Shown piece after piece: positions 1 through 10,900 of a stretch of DNA of 64,000 nt. The DNA comes from Cercospora beticola (lineage: Eukaryota; Ascomycota; Dothideomycetes; Mycosphaerellales; Mycosphaerellaceae). The stretch is from the NCBI RefSeq assembly GCF_033473495.1, contig NC_088936.1:4278001-4342000 (forward strand), in the 5' to 3' direction. The stretch's first letter is position 1. Every line of letters starts with the position of its first letter. The translations under genes and the position numbers were made by a program. The notes under the pieces were generated by a model. That model had not been told where the DNA came from, did no database searches, and was given only the letters and a program-made list of their open reading frames with translations.

Positions 1-620
1 ATTGGTGGAATCCAACCTCTCGCATACTCAAGCGCAAAACACGACGAGTCCATCTTATACTGCTTGACTTCACCTCTGCGAAGATGGTGCACACTTCCAG
101 GAGGGTAGACTTCAGCTTCGAAGGGCTTGTTAGAAGGATCATAGGCAAGTTGAGTTCCGGTGAGAATGTGGAAGTAGTCGTCTGCTGTGTGGCGGCCTGT
201 GTGGCCTTCGGTTCCGATTGAGGTGCCGAAGATGATGAGGTATTCGGTTATACCTGGGAAATATGACTGTAGTTAGCTACTAGACTCCGCGATGAAGAAT
301 TCAAGGTTTGAATGATATAACTCACTGGCGTGGATAATGTACATTGCCCCCATGGCTCCACCGGCATTATTGAAAATCCATTCTTGTTCGAGGTTTATGT
401 GTGATTTCACGCTTTCGATTGCGGACAATTGGCTGATGATGCTGGTGACGATGCCTTCCGTGTTGTTGCCGTGTTCGGAAATGGCTTGTTGGGCGATCGC
501 ATGGAGTTGTGGTGGGTTGAAAATGTAGAACTTTTCGAGTTGAGAGTCGAGGAGGAAGTATATGCCCGAGAAGATTGCCAACAGGAGGACTGTGATGGAG
601 AGTGTGGATTGAGAAGGCAT
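1..620 (-). CDS. ERG2: C-8 sterol isomerase Erg2, truncated by the window edge
   Basis: Exons as read: 326-620 and 1-253, phase 1, with the gene running off the left edge. Erg2 moves the C8=C9 double bond of fecosterol to C7 in the ER during ergosterol synthesis. The N-terminus has one hydrophobic segment (about residues 5-25). It is followed by the family block [16 protein letters not shown], which is joined exactly by the splice, then [22 protein letters not shown] and EYARGWIPP. These match the Erg2/sigma-1-receptor family. About 182 residues are visible; the C-terminal part lies outside the window. The ATG at 620 is used because the codon at 641 is TTG. Another ergosterol gene (ERG25) and DAP1 lie further right. 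Confidence 0.93.
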
Positions 621-725
621 CTTGAGAAAACGCTCTTCCAAGTGCGGTTGTTGTTTGAAACAGTTCTTGTAGTGGTTGTTTGGACTTGGCGAAAGTTTGC
701 GGCGTCCGTTTCAATGTTGTTGTGA

Positions 726-1233
726 ATGAGTGACTGAAAGGCGATATGACGGCAACAGGTTACCTCATCATGCGTAGGCCGTGTTGTTGGTGTCGCGATG
801 TTGTCGTGGTGTTGAAGACTCTTTGATTTTGATGACCATTCCCTTCGTTGAGATTTAGCCCCCGTATCGTACGAGGTTCAAGTCGTTCTTTCGGAACGGC
901 CCCTGCCAAGTCCGGTGCTTTCCAATGGCCAAAACCACTTGCACAATTCGCTCCTGCGGAAGATCGTACAATGTATTCACACGTGCATGTATGCATCGCT
1001 CTCTTGTGTTCCCCACCGGGTATATGTTCTTGCGACTGCTTAGCCGCACACTGCTCGCCGAATGCAGCGTACACCTTAAAGACATTGCATAATATTGGCA
1101 AGTCTGCCAAGATGTCAACATGGAAGCTGCAACGAAACACAAGCAGAATCCTGGTTCATTGTTTTACAGCTTGATGTTTACCAGCAGCATGCCGATCTAA
1201 GAAGGGCAAGTCACATTGGGGCACATCCAATCA
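726..1233. other. intergenic, upstream of ERG2 and 3' of the kinase
   Basis: No supported gene. Overlapping open frames on both strands show no domain and no convincing splice structure. The stretch probably holds the ERG2 promoter and the 3' untranslated region of the leftward kinase gene. Confidence 0.5.
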
Positions 1234-2698
1234 TTATACTCGCAGCCATGGATGCTCCAACAGCTCCAATGCTGAAAGTCGCTCGCGTGGATCCCATCTC
1301 AGCATACTGCGCAGAAAATCAAAGAAGAGCGGCATATCCATCGTCATCTCCACTCGATCTTCCAAGTCCATACGCTCTATCTTGCCGTGCCTCCAATGAT
1401 CTGAGAGAACCTGTCAGCCACGCTAGACACTGCAATTTCAGTCGCAGCGACAACCACTCACCATTACTATCAAAGTACTCATCCCGTCGAGAACAGCGCT
1501 GAAGAAATTCGTCAGGCGGAGGGCCCAGGTAGCGCAACATTAATTCGAGCGAGGTTTCTTGCGACTTCTCTCCGAAAAGTCGTTCTCCAAGAACAAGTTC
1601 CCAGATCTACAAGCACACACTAATCGTCAGCCACAGCCTTACGCAGAAGAAGGATGAAGGATAGTGAACTGACCAAAACACCCAAGCTCCATATATCGAT
1701 CTTGGAATCCCAACTCGCTCCGAGCATGACTTCCGGTGCTCGATACGGCAGTGCTTGCACCAAGCCTTCATGTGGCGGCTTCCCAAGTTTTGCGGATCCT
1801 AGATCGCAGAGAATGGGAAAAGTGAGCTCATCTTGAAACATTTGGCGAGACGTGTAGACTGGCGCGCCATCAGCGTTTGTTCTGATCGTGCTCGGATTTT
1901 CGGCCTCGGCAGCAGAAACGAAGGCGTCAAGTATTTCCTTTTCGTTATCAGGAAGTGTCAGCTGGATGTTGTCAAGCTTCAGGTCTGTTTGTAAGTCATT
2001 AGTACATCGACTAAGACACATCACCCTCAGAATGTAAGATTACCTGTATGCACGACTCCGTGCTGGTGCAAGAAATCCAAAGCGTGCACAAAGTAAACGG
2101 TCATCCAGCGTACTTCATCAATATGGAAGCCATTTCGTGACGTTCTCTTTCTCTGCGATGCAGATTCGAGAAGATTTGGTCCCAGAGGCTCGAAAACGAA
2201 GCATTGATGCCTGTTGCCCTTTTTACCCGGGATAACGAAGATGTCCTCTGCCCGGCGGACGCAGTATTTGCCTGGACTTTGCGACTCCGTGGCACTATCT
2301 CGTACATGCTTCAAGACTTGCGCTTCTCGAGAGACACCGTCGTTAGCGGTCAATATCTTCAGGACTTTGAACGAGTTTCTGCACATCATAAATATCAACA
2401 AAGGTAATGATCCTGTCAAGACTAGGCACTTAACATACTGCAAATCAGTACAAAGCCAAGTCGTGGAGTGTCTACCATATCCGAGCTTGACTCGGATTTT
2501 GTATGTGTCTTGAATCGTTTCTCCGATTTTGACGGGATAGTATTTGGAGGACTTGTATCCTGCCAACGTTTCTTCTTCGATCCAAGTCGGCGAAGATGAG
2601 ATTCGTCGACGTGGCAGACAAAATGGCAAATTCGAGCCGGGTCTGAGTTTTGAGCTTGAGATACGAAGGTTGCGAATAGAAGGACAAATGAATGGCAT
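1234..2698 (-). CDS. SRPK-like serine/threonine protein kinase, short divergent type
   Basis: Five exons read as 2439-2698, 2044-2378, 1674-1984, 1462-1606 and 1234-1400, giving about 405 residues; all phases close. Kinase motifs in order: glycine loop LGYGRHST, lysine in FKVLKIL, catalytic loop VVHTDLKLDN (HTD instead of HRD), DLG instead of DFG, then PYRAPEVMLG and DIWSLGV. HTD, DLG and the preceding YYPVKIGE block are typical of the fungal SR-protein-kinase-like group. The domain is continuous, without the long spacer of true SRPK. The first 45 residues are basic and lack acids. The exon 3 donor is GTCAGT and the last acceptor is CTCTCAG. The substrate is unknown. Confidence 0.85.
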
Positions 2699-3153
2699 CT
2701 GTTTGATGGAGTTGGAAGTACGTTGGCAACTGAGACGAGAAGTCGATCGTGAGTCTCCATCGTAGCAACTGAGTGGAGGGAGACTAGTCTCAATCTGGTA
2801 GTTTGCGAAACTTGCCGAATGGTCGAGACAGCAGAGACGCAGTAGCAGTCAAAAGTATGTTTCTGTCGCTGTAATGCTCGTCAAAGTAGTCATATCATCA
2901 TTAAGTTATGCAAGCCATTTCGTGGCTCTTCCGCTAGAATGCCTCTGTCGTACAATAGGGCCGAAACTCAAAAAGACCAATCTGCACCTCTCCTCAAAAG
3001 CAGAACTGACTGTCGCAGTTGGCAATGCATACAACATGTAGCACAAGCATCCCACGCCAAAATAAACATCCCAACGCCATCAATGCCGCAAATCCGAATT
3101 TCGCGAGGCCTCGACCTCTTATGATCTGAAGTCAAAGAGGCCCGGCTTCCCCT
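2699..3153. other. intergenic
   Basis: No gene supported. It is upstream of the leftward kinase and downstream of the next leftward gene, so it should contain the kinase promoter. No motif stands out. Confidence 0.5.
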
Positions 3154-4734
3154 TCAGCCCGTCACTCTCCTCACCCACAACCCTTCACCATCATCAAAGC
3201 CCCCCTTCCGCCTGGCTCTCGCAATTGCAATCCCCATGTCTCGCTCCTCCAATTTGATCTCCTCCAACCTGGCCCTCAAACTCTCGAGCTCCTTCTTGGC
3301 TGCACGGACTTCGGAAAACGTCACATCCAGTGGGCTCGCACTTTCAATTTTGGCATTCTCAACAATGGCCTTTTCAATGTTCTTGCGCTGGAAGATAATC
3401 TCCTCTTCCTTTGCGAGAAGTCCCTCCAGATGTGTCTTCGGGGTATTTGAAGTTGACATGTCGGGTGGCAAAGGAGGTAGAGTCTTTGAGGCTGAGCCTG
3501 GTGTTTCGTCAGTCGTGAAGCGTTGTTGGTGCTGATTGTTGGTGATGCCGTCAGTCTTTAGCCGGGCAATGACGGGGGTGTCGGGATCGGTTGCTGAAGC
3601 TTTGCGTGATTGGGGCTTCCACTCTTCCCGTTCTTGTTGCCGTTGAACGGGTCGATGACGGGAGAGAATAGATTGCACTGGAGGGACCTTGTACTTTGCA
3701 GGAATTTGGGCAGGTGGTGGACTGGGTGGAGGTGATTCTGGCCGGGTTTGAAAGTTCGGTGCGCCTGTACCGACTGTGCTCCAGCTGAAACGACTCACTG
3801 TGGGCTCTTCCTGTAGCCGAGACAGTGGTGGTTGTCGAGCTGGCTGAGACTCGATCGAGCGGCCAGTCGAAGGTCGCTCCATTGAAGGACGACTTGCAAT
3901 GTCGAACGAGGGTCGACCGCACATGTCTGACCCTGCATAAGTCGTCCAGCTGAAGCGACTGCCAGGGTCGCGGCGATATCGCGCGATCTCGACAACACTC
4001 TCGGACTCGTTGTCTCGTGAAGGTGGAGGGCTGGGGCTTTGCAGTGCGGGAGAATAACTCTCGGTCTGGGAAACAGAACGCGGCGTGGGCTTACGCTTTG
4101 TGCTCGACAGTCTGGCCGTTGGGCAAGGTGTGTCAGGTGTTGCATATGAGCGAGTACTGGCTGAGACCTGACTCGGGGCACCACGGTTTCGATATGCAAA
4201 GTCGGCGACTTCAGAGACTTGGTCGTGGTCTTCATATTGGATCGTCCGCCAACCACTTCCAGGAGGAATTGATTTTTCCATGTCGCTTAGAGCAGATACG
4301 GGCGACGCGTCCTTGGAACTCGCAGTTTCCCGGTCAGACCAATTTTTGCGAACTTCGTACCCATCTCGAGTCGAGGTTCCGGAGGCATTTCTGGCTTCGG
4401 TTGCGCTGGACCCTCTGGTGAGGCTGTTGTCGCGAGGCCGGCCAATTTTGGACATGTCAAGTTTGGAGGGCTTGTGCAGCATGGACTTGACTTGCTTGAA
4501 GAGCAGCATTTTGGACTGTCGTGTCGGCGCGTCATGGTCGACATTGTGGGATGGGCCGGCAGGTTGCTGGTGGTGCAGCTTGTGCAGTTTCAATGGCGGC
4601 ACTTCCGGCATTTTTGAGTCTCTGTAGGTCGTTTGGTAGTCGTCCTCGCTGTAGACGGAGGCAGAGGGAGCGAGAGAGGCACGACCGGGTTCTTCGATCC
4701 ACGGCCGGTCGTGCATGATGGTGTACTGGGGCAT
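3154..4734 (-). CDS. conserved fungal disordered protein with C-terminal coiled coil
   Basis: A single open frame of 526 residues. The ATG at 4734 is preferred; the frame stays open upstream to 4812. Most of the protein is Ser/Pro/Arg-rich and predicted disordered, with repeated short blocks of the type SRFSWTT(Y/V) near residues 260-330. The last 90 residues are charged and heptad-like (KEEEIIFQRKNIEKAI, RAAKKELESLRARLEEIK) and end in a compact basic segment with LWVRRVTG. No catalytic domain is visible. I recognise this only as a hypothetical-protein type common in filamentous ascomycetes. A cytoskeletal or septum-linked role would be a guess. Confidence 0.75.
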   Translation of the reverse strand: MPQYTIMHDRPWIEEPGRASLAPSASVYSEDDYQTTYRDSKMPEVPPLKLHKLHHQQPAGPSHNVDHDAPTRQSKMLLFKQVKSMLHKPSKLDMSKIGRPRDNSLTRGSSATEARNASGTSTRDGYEVRKNWSDRETASSKDASPVSALSDMEKSIPPGSGWRTIQYEDHDQVSEVADFAYRNRGAPSQVSASTRSYATPDTPCPTARLSSTKRKPTPRSVSQTESYSPALQSPSPPPSRDNESESVVEIARYRRDPGSRFSWTTYAGSDMCGRPSFDIASRPSMERPSTGRSIESQPARQPPLSRLQEEPTVSRFSWSTVGTGAPNFQTRPESPPPSPPPAQIPAKYKVPPVQSILSRHRPVQRQQEREEWKPQSRKASATDPDTPVIARLKTDGITNNQHQQRFTTDETPGSASKTLPPLPPDMSTSNTPKTHLEGLLAKEEEIIFQRKNIEKAIVENAKIESASPLDVTFSEVRAAKKELESLRARLEEIKLEERDMGIAIARARRKGGFDDGEGLWVRRVTG

Positions 4735-5310
4735 TGTCGGTGCTGCTGACAAGATCACGCGTGTTTCATGTCTATCACGTGGGAGTAGCAAGGGCATGTG
4801 CTCGGGAAGCAATCAATGAACAGCTGCTGATGATAGGGAAGGGCAGAGGCGAGAGGGAGGGGAGTCGAGGTGTTTGTGTACAGCGAGTGTTGGGCGTCGA
4901 GGGACGTGATGCAGCGAGCTTGGCTGGTGGCCGTTTGGTGATGGATCGTGAACAGCACACTACTCCGAGGGACGATGCGAAACGCACTCGCATCGCGCAT
5001 TCAATGTCGCCGTTCGCCTTCTGGACCGGCGTCCACGACCGGGAGCGTGGTTGCGCACGAGCAGCGGAGGGTTTGGCGGCAGCGCGGCAGCAGAGCTTGT
5101 CAAATGAGCTCCTGCCCCAGGCACACTTCTGAAACGCGCCTACCACGTGTTTCAGGAATGATCTGACGTGCCTGCCCTGCCAACTGCCAGCTGCGAGCTC
5201 CACTCCGGCAGCTCTGGCGTCAGCTTCTCACGCTGCTGCTGACCTACGACTGCTCTCACAAGCCGTCTCCTTCGCGGCAGCCTTCTCCTCTCCGACTCAC
5301 TTCGTTCACC
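4735..5310. promoter_or_regulatory. divergent promoter region with two CACGTG boxes
   Basis: This 576-base gap separates the leftward disordered-protein gene from rightward DAP1. CACGTG, the E-box bound by Cbf1-type bHLH factors, occurs at 4776-4781 and 5144-5149, one near each gene. Direct binding is inference. Confidence 0.4.
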
Positions 5311-6017
5311 ATGGCCGACAGTAAGCTCCACGAAGACTCGCGTGCGTCCGCGACAGCCGGTTGACAGATGACAGGTGCAACCGTGGCAGATCCCCCAGTG
5401 GGAGGAGTGTACGTTTCACCGAAGCCCGCCTGCAAATTTCCCGGGCCACCACCACCTCCCATCACCCTATCACCACGCTACATGTGGCACTCCCATCGAA
5501 GATACACCTCCGGGGGATAGCGCACTGACATTGCTTATGCAGAGCCACCATCGCAACTCCAATCAACCTAATCCTACTTTCACTGTTCATGGTCCTCGCC
5601 TATATGCGATTACGTCCCACCAAGACGGTTCCGACTCTGCCCACCGCCCCTCCGCCGACCGTCTTCAAAGTCTTTACTCCTCCTCAGCTTGAACCGTTCA
5701 ACGGGAAAGATGGAAAGCCAATCTACTTCGCCGTGAAGGGCAAGGTGTTTGATGTATCATCGGGACGGAACTTTTACGGTCCAGGTGGTCCATACCAAAA
5801 CTTTGCGGGTAGAGATGCTTCGAGAGGTCTGGCCTGCGGTAGCTTCGATCCCGAGATGTTGACTGAAGATTTGCATGGACCGCTCGACAGGCTGGAGGAT
5901 CTGGGCGAGGAGGAGATGGAGGCTCTCAGAGGATGGGAGGAGAGGTTCAATGAGAAGTATCTCGTTGTCGGCAAGCTGGTGCCTGTGGGACATCCGGAAG
6001 CCGAACCGGATGAGTAG
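5311..6017 (+). CDS. DAP1: Dap1-type membrane-associated progesterone receptor (cytochrome b5-like heme protein)
   Basis: Two exons: 5311-5320 and 5545-6017, about 160 residues. The first exon is only ten bases (MAD plus one base) and joins at a GCAGAG acceptor to give MADTTIATPINLILL. This creates an N-terminal membrane anchor through residue 25 or so. The body is a cytochrome b5-like/MAPR domain with FNGKDGKPIYFAVKGKVFDV, NFYGPGGPYQNFAGRDASRG and a WEERF...YLVVGKL end; the tyrosines match those that coordinate heme in this family. Yeast Dap1 binds heme and supports Erg11 (CYP51) in ergosterol synthesis. It is convergent with HGH1, with about 270 bases between stops. Confidence 0.92.
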
Positions 6018-6288
6018 GTCAAGTCTGCTGTAAGCGCTGCCTCACGATCATGTACGAGCATAATGTCGACTCTAGCACTGCACAACCACGAAGTCACGAT
6101 ATCTGACACCACTTCTCTTCAACAATTACCCAAGATCCGACATGATCGGGTTTCATTCACATCGGCCTTTTTACTCCTGTGATTGCAACGTCTCACTGCT
6201 TCATGTGTGGCGAGCTTCACGCCGGCGATAAGCTAAAGTGTAATCCCACGAATTGTTATCACAACGCGTTGAGTCGCAAGTCCAACAT

Positions 6289-7619
6289 CTACAACACCTC
6301 CACGATCTGTTCATCTTCGTCCTCGTCCTCAATCTCCTGCACTCTCCCCTCCTGTGCCAAAGCCATCTTCCTCGCCTCCTCCGCCGGATCCGGATCTCCT
6401 TCCTCTCCTCTCTGCAGAACCTGCACCAGACGATCCACACTCTCCCTGACATTCTCATCTTCCACCTTGGCGTGCAATTCCCTGACGATAGGATACACTC
6501 GCACATCCCGCAGCACCTTTCTCCCTTCTTTCGTCGTGGTCAGCAAAAGTAATGTCTCGAGATGAATGCAGATAATGTCGTTTTGCGATTCGCGTTCTTT
6601 ATCCGGAGGGAGAAGTTGGCATTCGTCCAGCATGCCATCGGTATCTTCGTCGCTGTATTCTTCACTGCCCATAAGTGGGAGAAGAATGTAAGGGAGCAGC
6701 CCGACGCCATCTTCTTCCGAGGGGCGCAGCAGGGTCGGATGGGAATCAATATCGAAACAGACGTTCTTGATCGTGCTTACTACACCACGGCGGCGGATCG
6801 TGGACTTGTGTTCAGTGAAAACGACGAGTTTCGTGATAGGAAGGACCTTTTCCCCATCAGTGGCGGCGCCATCGTCTGAGGAGGAGCCTTCCGTTCGTGG
6901 CGTCAAGAAGTGTTTCCGTCCGGCTTCGTGCTTGGAAATGTCGGCGAAGACGTAGCAGAGATAGTCGTAGTCTGCTTTCGGGTTGTACGAGCCTGAGGCA
7001 CCTTTGACGAAGCAGTCGAGGAGTTGATCGATGGCAAGTGGTGAGGTGGAAAGGTTCTTCTCCTTCGGGATAGGGCGCTTGAGTGTAAGGAGTTTGGTTA
7101 TGCTGTCGGACTTGGCGAGATTGGCCAGAAGCATGCAGTGTTCATTGGCATTGGGGTCTTTCGGGTCCTGTTGATTTTGTGGTTAGTCGTTGTGAAGTGG
7201 TTGGCAAGTGCGGTCGTTACAGACTGTCACTCTGCGCAAGATAGATTCTAGACAAGCATCGTCCTCTATTAAACTCTTCACAACTTCTTGATCATCGGTC
7301 AAGTTGACCAATATTGTCAGGGCATTCTTGGCAATGGGTGCGTAGTCTTTGATCAGAAGTTTCAAGTCTTTGATCGGCTCGAGTTGATTGCGTTTGAATA
7401 GCGACGGCTGTGATGTCGAGTATCCCACAAGATTCTCGGCCGCTGTGAGAGATCAGACGCGGTGCTTGCAAACATCGTTGAGAAATATCGAAGTCGTACC
7501 AATTTGTCGGATTTGAGTGTTGCCATGGTGCAGGAACTCAACGAGCTGTCATTGATCAATATTTGCGTCCTTCTCCGATTTCTAAGCGGCTTGCTTACTT
7601 CTTCTAGCTCGGTCGGCAT
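6289..7619 (-). CDS. HGH1: Hgh1 homolog (armadillo-like eEF2 folding factor)
   Basis: Four exons: 7599-7619, 7500-7545, 7225-7442 and 6289-7167, about 387 residues. The N-terminus reads MPTELEE-LVEFLHHGNTQIRQI-AAENLVGYS, split over two tiny exons. The body has the paired DUF383/DUF384 regions of the Hgh1 family, including DYLCYVFADIS, STIKNVCFD, LLPYILLPLMG and HLETLLLLTTTKEGR. The end is acidic (EDEDEDEQ). In yeast, Hgh1 works with the TRiC/CCT chaperonin to fold elongation factor eEF2 in the cytosol. The exon 3 donor is GTCTGT, an unusual GT donor, but the phase and the joined residues (RVT-DPKDPNANEHCMLLANL) fit the family. Confidence 0.9.
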
Positions 7620-7923
7620 CTTGGATAGTATATTGGAAGTGTTTGTCGTGTTACTCGTTGTGCAATAACTTTTTATGTTCACTCACAACCGGAACCCTGC
7701 ACAAGCGCATGCTTGGCTCGTGGGATCGGCGCAGCTGTCGAACACTGACTGTTGCTCATTGACATCAACTTGCAAATCTGCAACCCCGAACACGAGCGCC
7801 CCGAACGTCGGTACCATCTCAGACTTTGCGCGAACATTACGAGAAGCTCCTACCAGCGCATGAGGTTCATACCATGAGAAGCGATCTCTCGGCAGAGTCG
7901 CGCAGCTCAAGTCCGGCGCAATC
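7620..7923. promoter_or_regulatory. divergent promoter, HGH1 / golgin
   Basis: About 300 bases between the two divergent start codons. No ORF with support; it must carry both promoters. No TATA box seen. Confidence 0.45.
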
Positions 7924-10900
7924 ATGTTCAAGCGCTTTGGGACAGGCTTCGGCCTGGACTTCTTGGACAACAAGATAGCAGAAGAGCAAGAGAAACAGAA
8001 ACAGCAGCAGCAGTCTCAAAAAGGTGGTTCTCCTGCCAGGCGGCCTTCAAACCGCCCGCGAAGAGGTAGCGGGAGAATCGATCCTCCAGGCGCGCGATCA
8101 GGCAGCAGGTTGCGCGTTCCGGACAGCAGAGATGGCGTTCCATTGACGAAAGGGCCTGATCCGGAAGAGTTCGTCATTGGCGATGACGACTCGGTGTCGA
8201 GCATCAGCAGGACAGCCACACCGCAGCCGAGTGGGAGTGAGGACAAGAGCGAGGCAGCGGAGAAGGGACAGACAGAAGGCAAGGAAGGTGATGCGCAAGA
8301 TGGTGACAAAGGAAAGAGCAAGGCTACAGATGATGAGCTGCCCGAGCATGTACAAAAGAAGTTGGCGCATTTGGAGAAGCTCACTGCTCGGTATCAAGGT
8401 ATGGTCATGTCCAGATCACTCCATCGTGATTGGCATCTCTTGTTTTACTCACAGAACTCGACGTGTACAGATCTATTGCGCAACTACAGAACCGCTCATG
8501 CCCGCGTATCACTAATTGATCCCTTCGAAGCGACTCTGCGCGAACATACCCCACTGACCTCCATAGAGGAGCCCGGAGCCCTGGTCGAGTTCTTGAATCA
8601 GCGTAGTTTGCAGAGCGACATGGTGCTGGAGGAGCTCAAAAAGGTCGCTGGTCAAAAGAACGAGCTTACAAAAGAAAGAGACGAGCTCAAGAGCAAGCTC
8701 GAAGAGGCAGAGAAGAAGGTGAAACAGGCCTTTGACGATGCTGCCGGCTTGCGTAAAGAAAGGGACGAGGCAAAACCTGCAACCTCGACTGTAGGTGCAG
8801 AGAAGAAGGAGGACCCGAAGCCGAAAGACGCAGGCGATGATGATGCGTTCTTCTCGTACGAGGATGAGGTGTCCCGGGACGATGAGCTGAAGGCACAGCT
8901 TCAAAACAAGGACACACTACTGAAGCAGAAGGACGAGGAGATTCAGACGTTCCAGGCTAAAGAGAAAGAGCAAACTGAATTCATCAATGAGCTATCAACG
9001 GAAAATGCATCATTGCGCAAGGATGTTGAGACAGTCAAGAACGAGCTCGAAGTTAAGAATGTGGACCTCGACGCGGCAAACAAGCACATCGAGCGGAAGG
9101 ACAATGAGATTGCTTCGATCAAGCAGGAACTTACTGAGGTCATCGCTGCTCGTGATGCAGCGAAGCAGCAGGAGGACGCAGTGGCTGAGAGCCTGGTACA
9201 AACGGAGTCTCAGCTCGTCAGCATGCAGCAAAAGCTCAACGAGTCACAGGAAGCGCTGCGAATGAAGGCTGTCGAAGCCGAAGCTAGGAAGTCTGAAGCT
9301 GAGGCGAATCTGAAGAAGTACCAAGCAGAACACGCGAAAAATCTCAAAGAGGGCACGTATGCGCAGAGAGATGTCAAGGTCTTAGAAAATGTGCGCAGTA
9401 TACTTCCGAATCTGCAAGCAGAACTCAAGAAGAAGACGGAGGAGGCCAACATCGCGGAGGCGCGCGTTGCTGACATGCAAAAGGATCTTAAGATCATGGA
9501 AGCCCAAGCTGCGCAGACGGAGAGCACTACGAAGTATTTGCGTGATGTCGAGCGGACTGCAAAGGAAGACAAGCGCAAGCTTCACGAATTGGAACAACAA
9601 AGGGATGCTTTGCAGAAGATCGTGGATTCGAAGAAAGCTCACGAGCAGAAGGTCGCCAGTCTGCAAGTCGAGCTCAAGCAGGCACGGGCAGATCGTGACA
9701 AAGCGTACTACGCGATCATCAACTGCGGAAAATGCGAAACTCCAGAGCAAACGGCGGAGAAAGCGGCAGCTAAATCAGCAGAAGTGGCGACACCCACAGA
9801 GGAGACGGCCAGTACGGCCACGAGATCGCGTCTCGGCTCTGAAACGACAGAACTTAGCACACAGCCTACTGAGCCTGGAAGTGAATCAGCGAACGCTGGC
9901 ACACCACCAATCGCAGAAGATGACGATAAACAAGTTCCGACCGGTTCGGCTAAGAAAAAGAACAAGAAAAAGTCGAAGAAGAAGCCAAAGAAGACTGAAA
10001 CAGATGGCGAGACCGCAACCGCTGCCGAGACGAGTGAACAATCGACAGTCGGCGTAACAGTGGAAGACCTGATTCGTGATCGTGAAGCAGCATCAGCGAA
10101 ACTGAAGCATAAATTCGCAGGAAATCCGATCATCCCGCTGCTCGAAGATATGCACGAGTACGTGAGAAACCGGACTGAAGCTGTCAGCGATAGTCACGAC
10201 AGTCACATTGCGCATCTGGAGGAACGAATTGAGAGGTCTGAGCAAGAGATCAAGAACAAGATGGTCATCATTCGGGACCGAGAGGACCAGATTGATATGC
10301 TCAAATCTTCGCTGTCTAATCAGACTTATGCCAAATCAGAGGCGGTATTTGAGGAAGAAATTGAGAGGTTGACCAAGGAGATGGAGGCTTTGAAGGAGGA
10401 GCGAGACGCGAAGAGCATCAAACTGTTGGGGCTTGAACAAGCTCGCCTAGAAGCTGGAGAGGCTGCGCTCAAGGACGACAGCACAAGCTGGCAAGACAGG
10501 GCTGACGAGTTGCAAGTCCGCATCGACGCGTTGGAACAGGAGCTCGCGGAGAAGAACGACAGGATCAGTAAGCTCACTGTTGATCTCAGCGAGACCGGAG
10601 AAAGGCTGGGCAAGGCTGAGGAGAAGATCAAGAGCCAAATCGCGAATGAGGAGCTGATCGAGAGTCTGAAGGAGGAGAAGGAGGAATTGCAAGATTCAAT
10701 GCTAGAGCACGGCAAAGCAGCCACTGACGCCAAGCACGAGCTCAAAGAAGTGAAGGAAAAGCGCGACACGTTGCAGAAAGAACTTGACGAGACTGAGTTG
10801 GAGTCTGCAAAACGCGAAAAACAGCTCAAGGAGGCCGAAAAGCGTGAGAAAGATCTCCAGGCTCGACTGACTGAAGTGGAAGCCGAATTGACTGCCGCAA

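Noticed and set aside
8455..8470. Earlier acceptor (after 8454) for the golgin intron
   Set aside because: Puts the downstream exon in a frame that stops within a few codons; the CAG at 8468-8470 restores the conserved LLRNYRTAHARV block.
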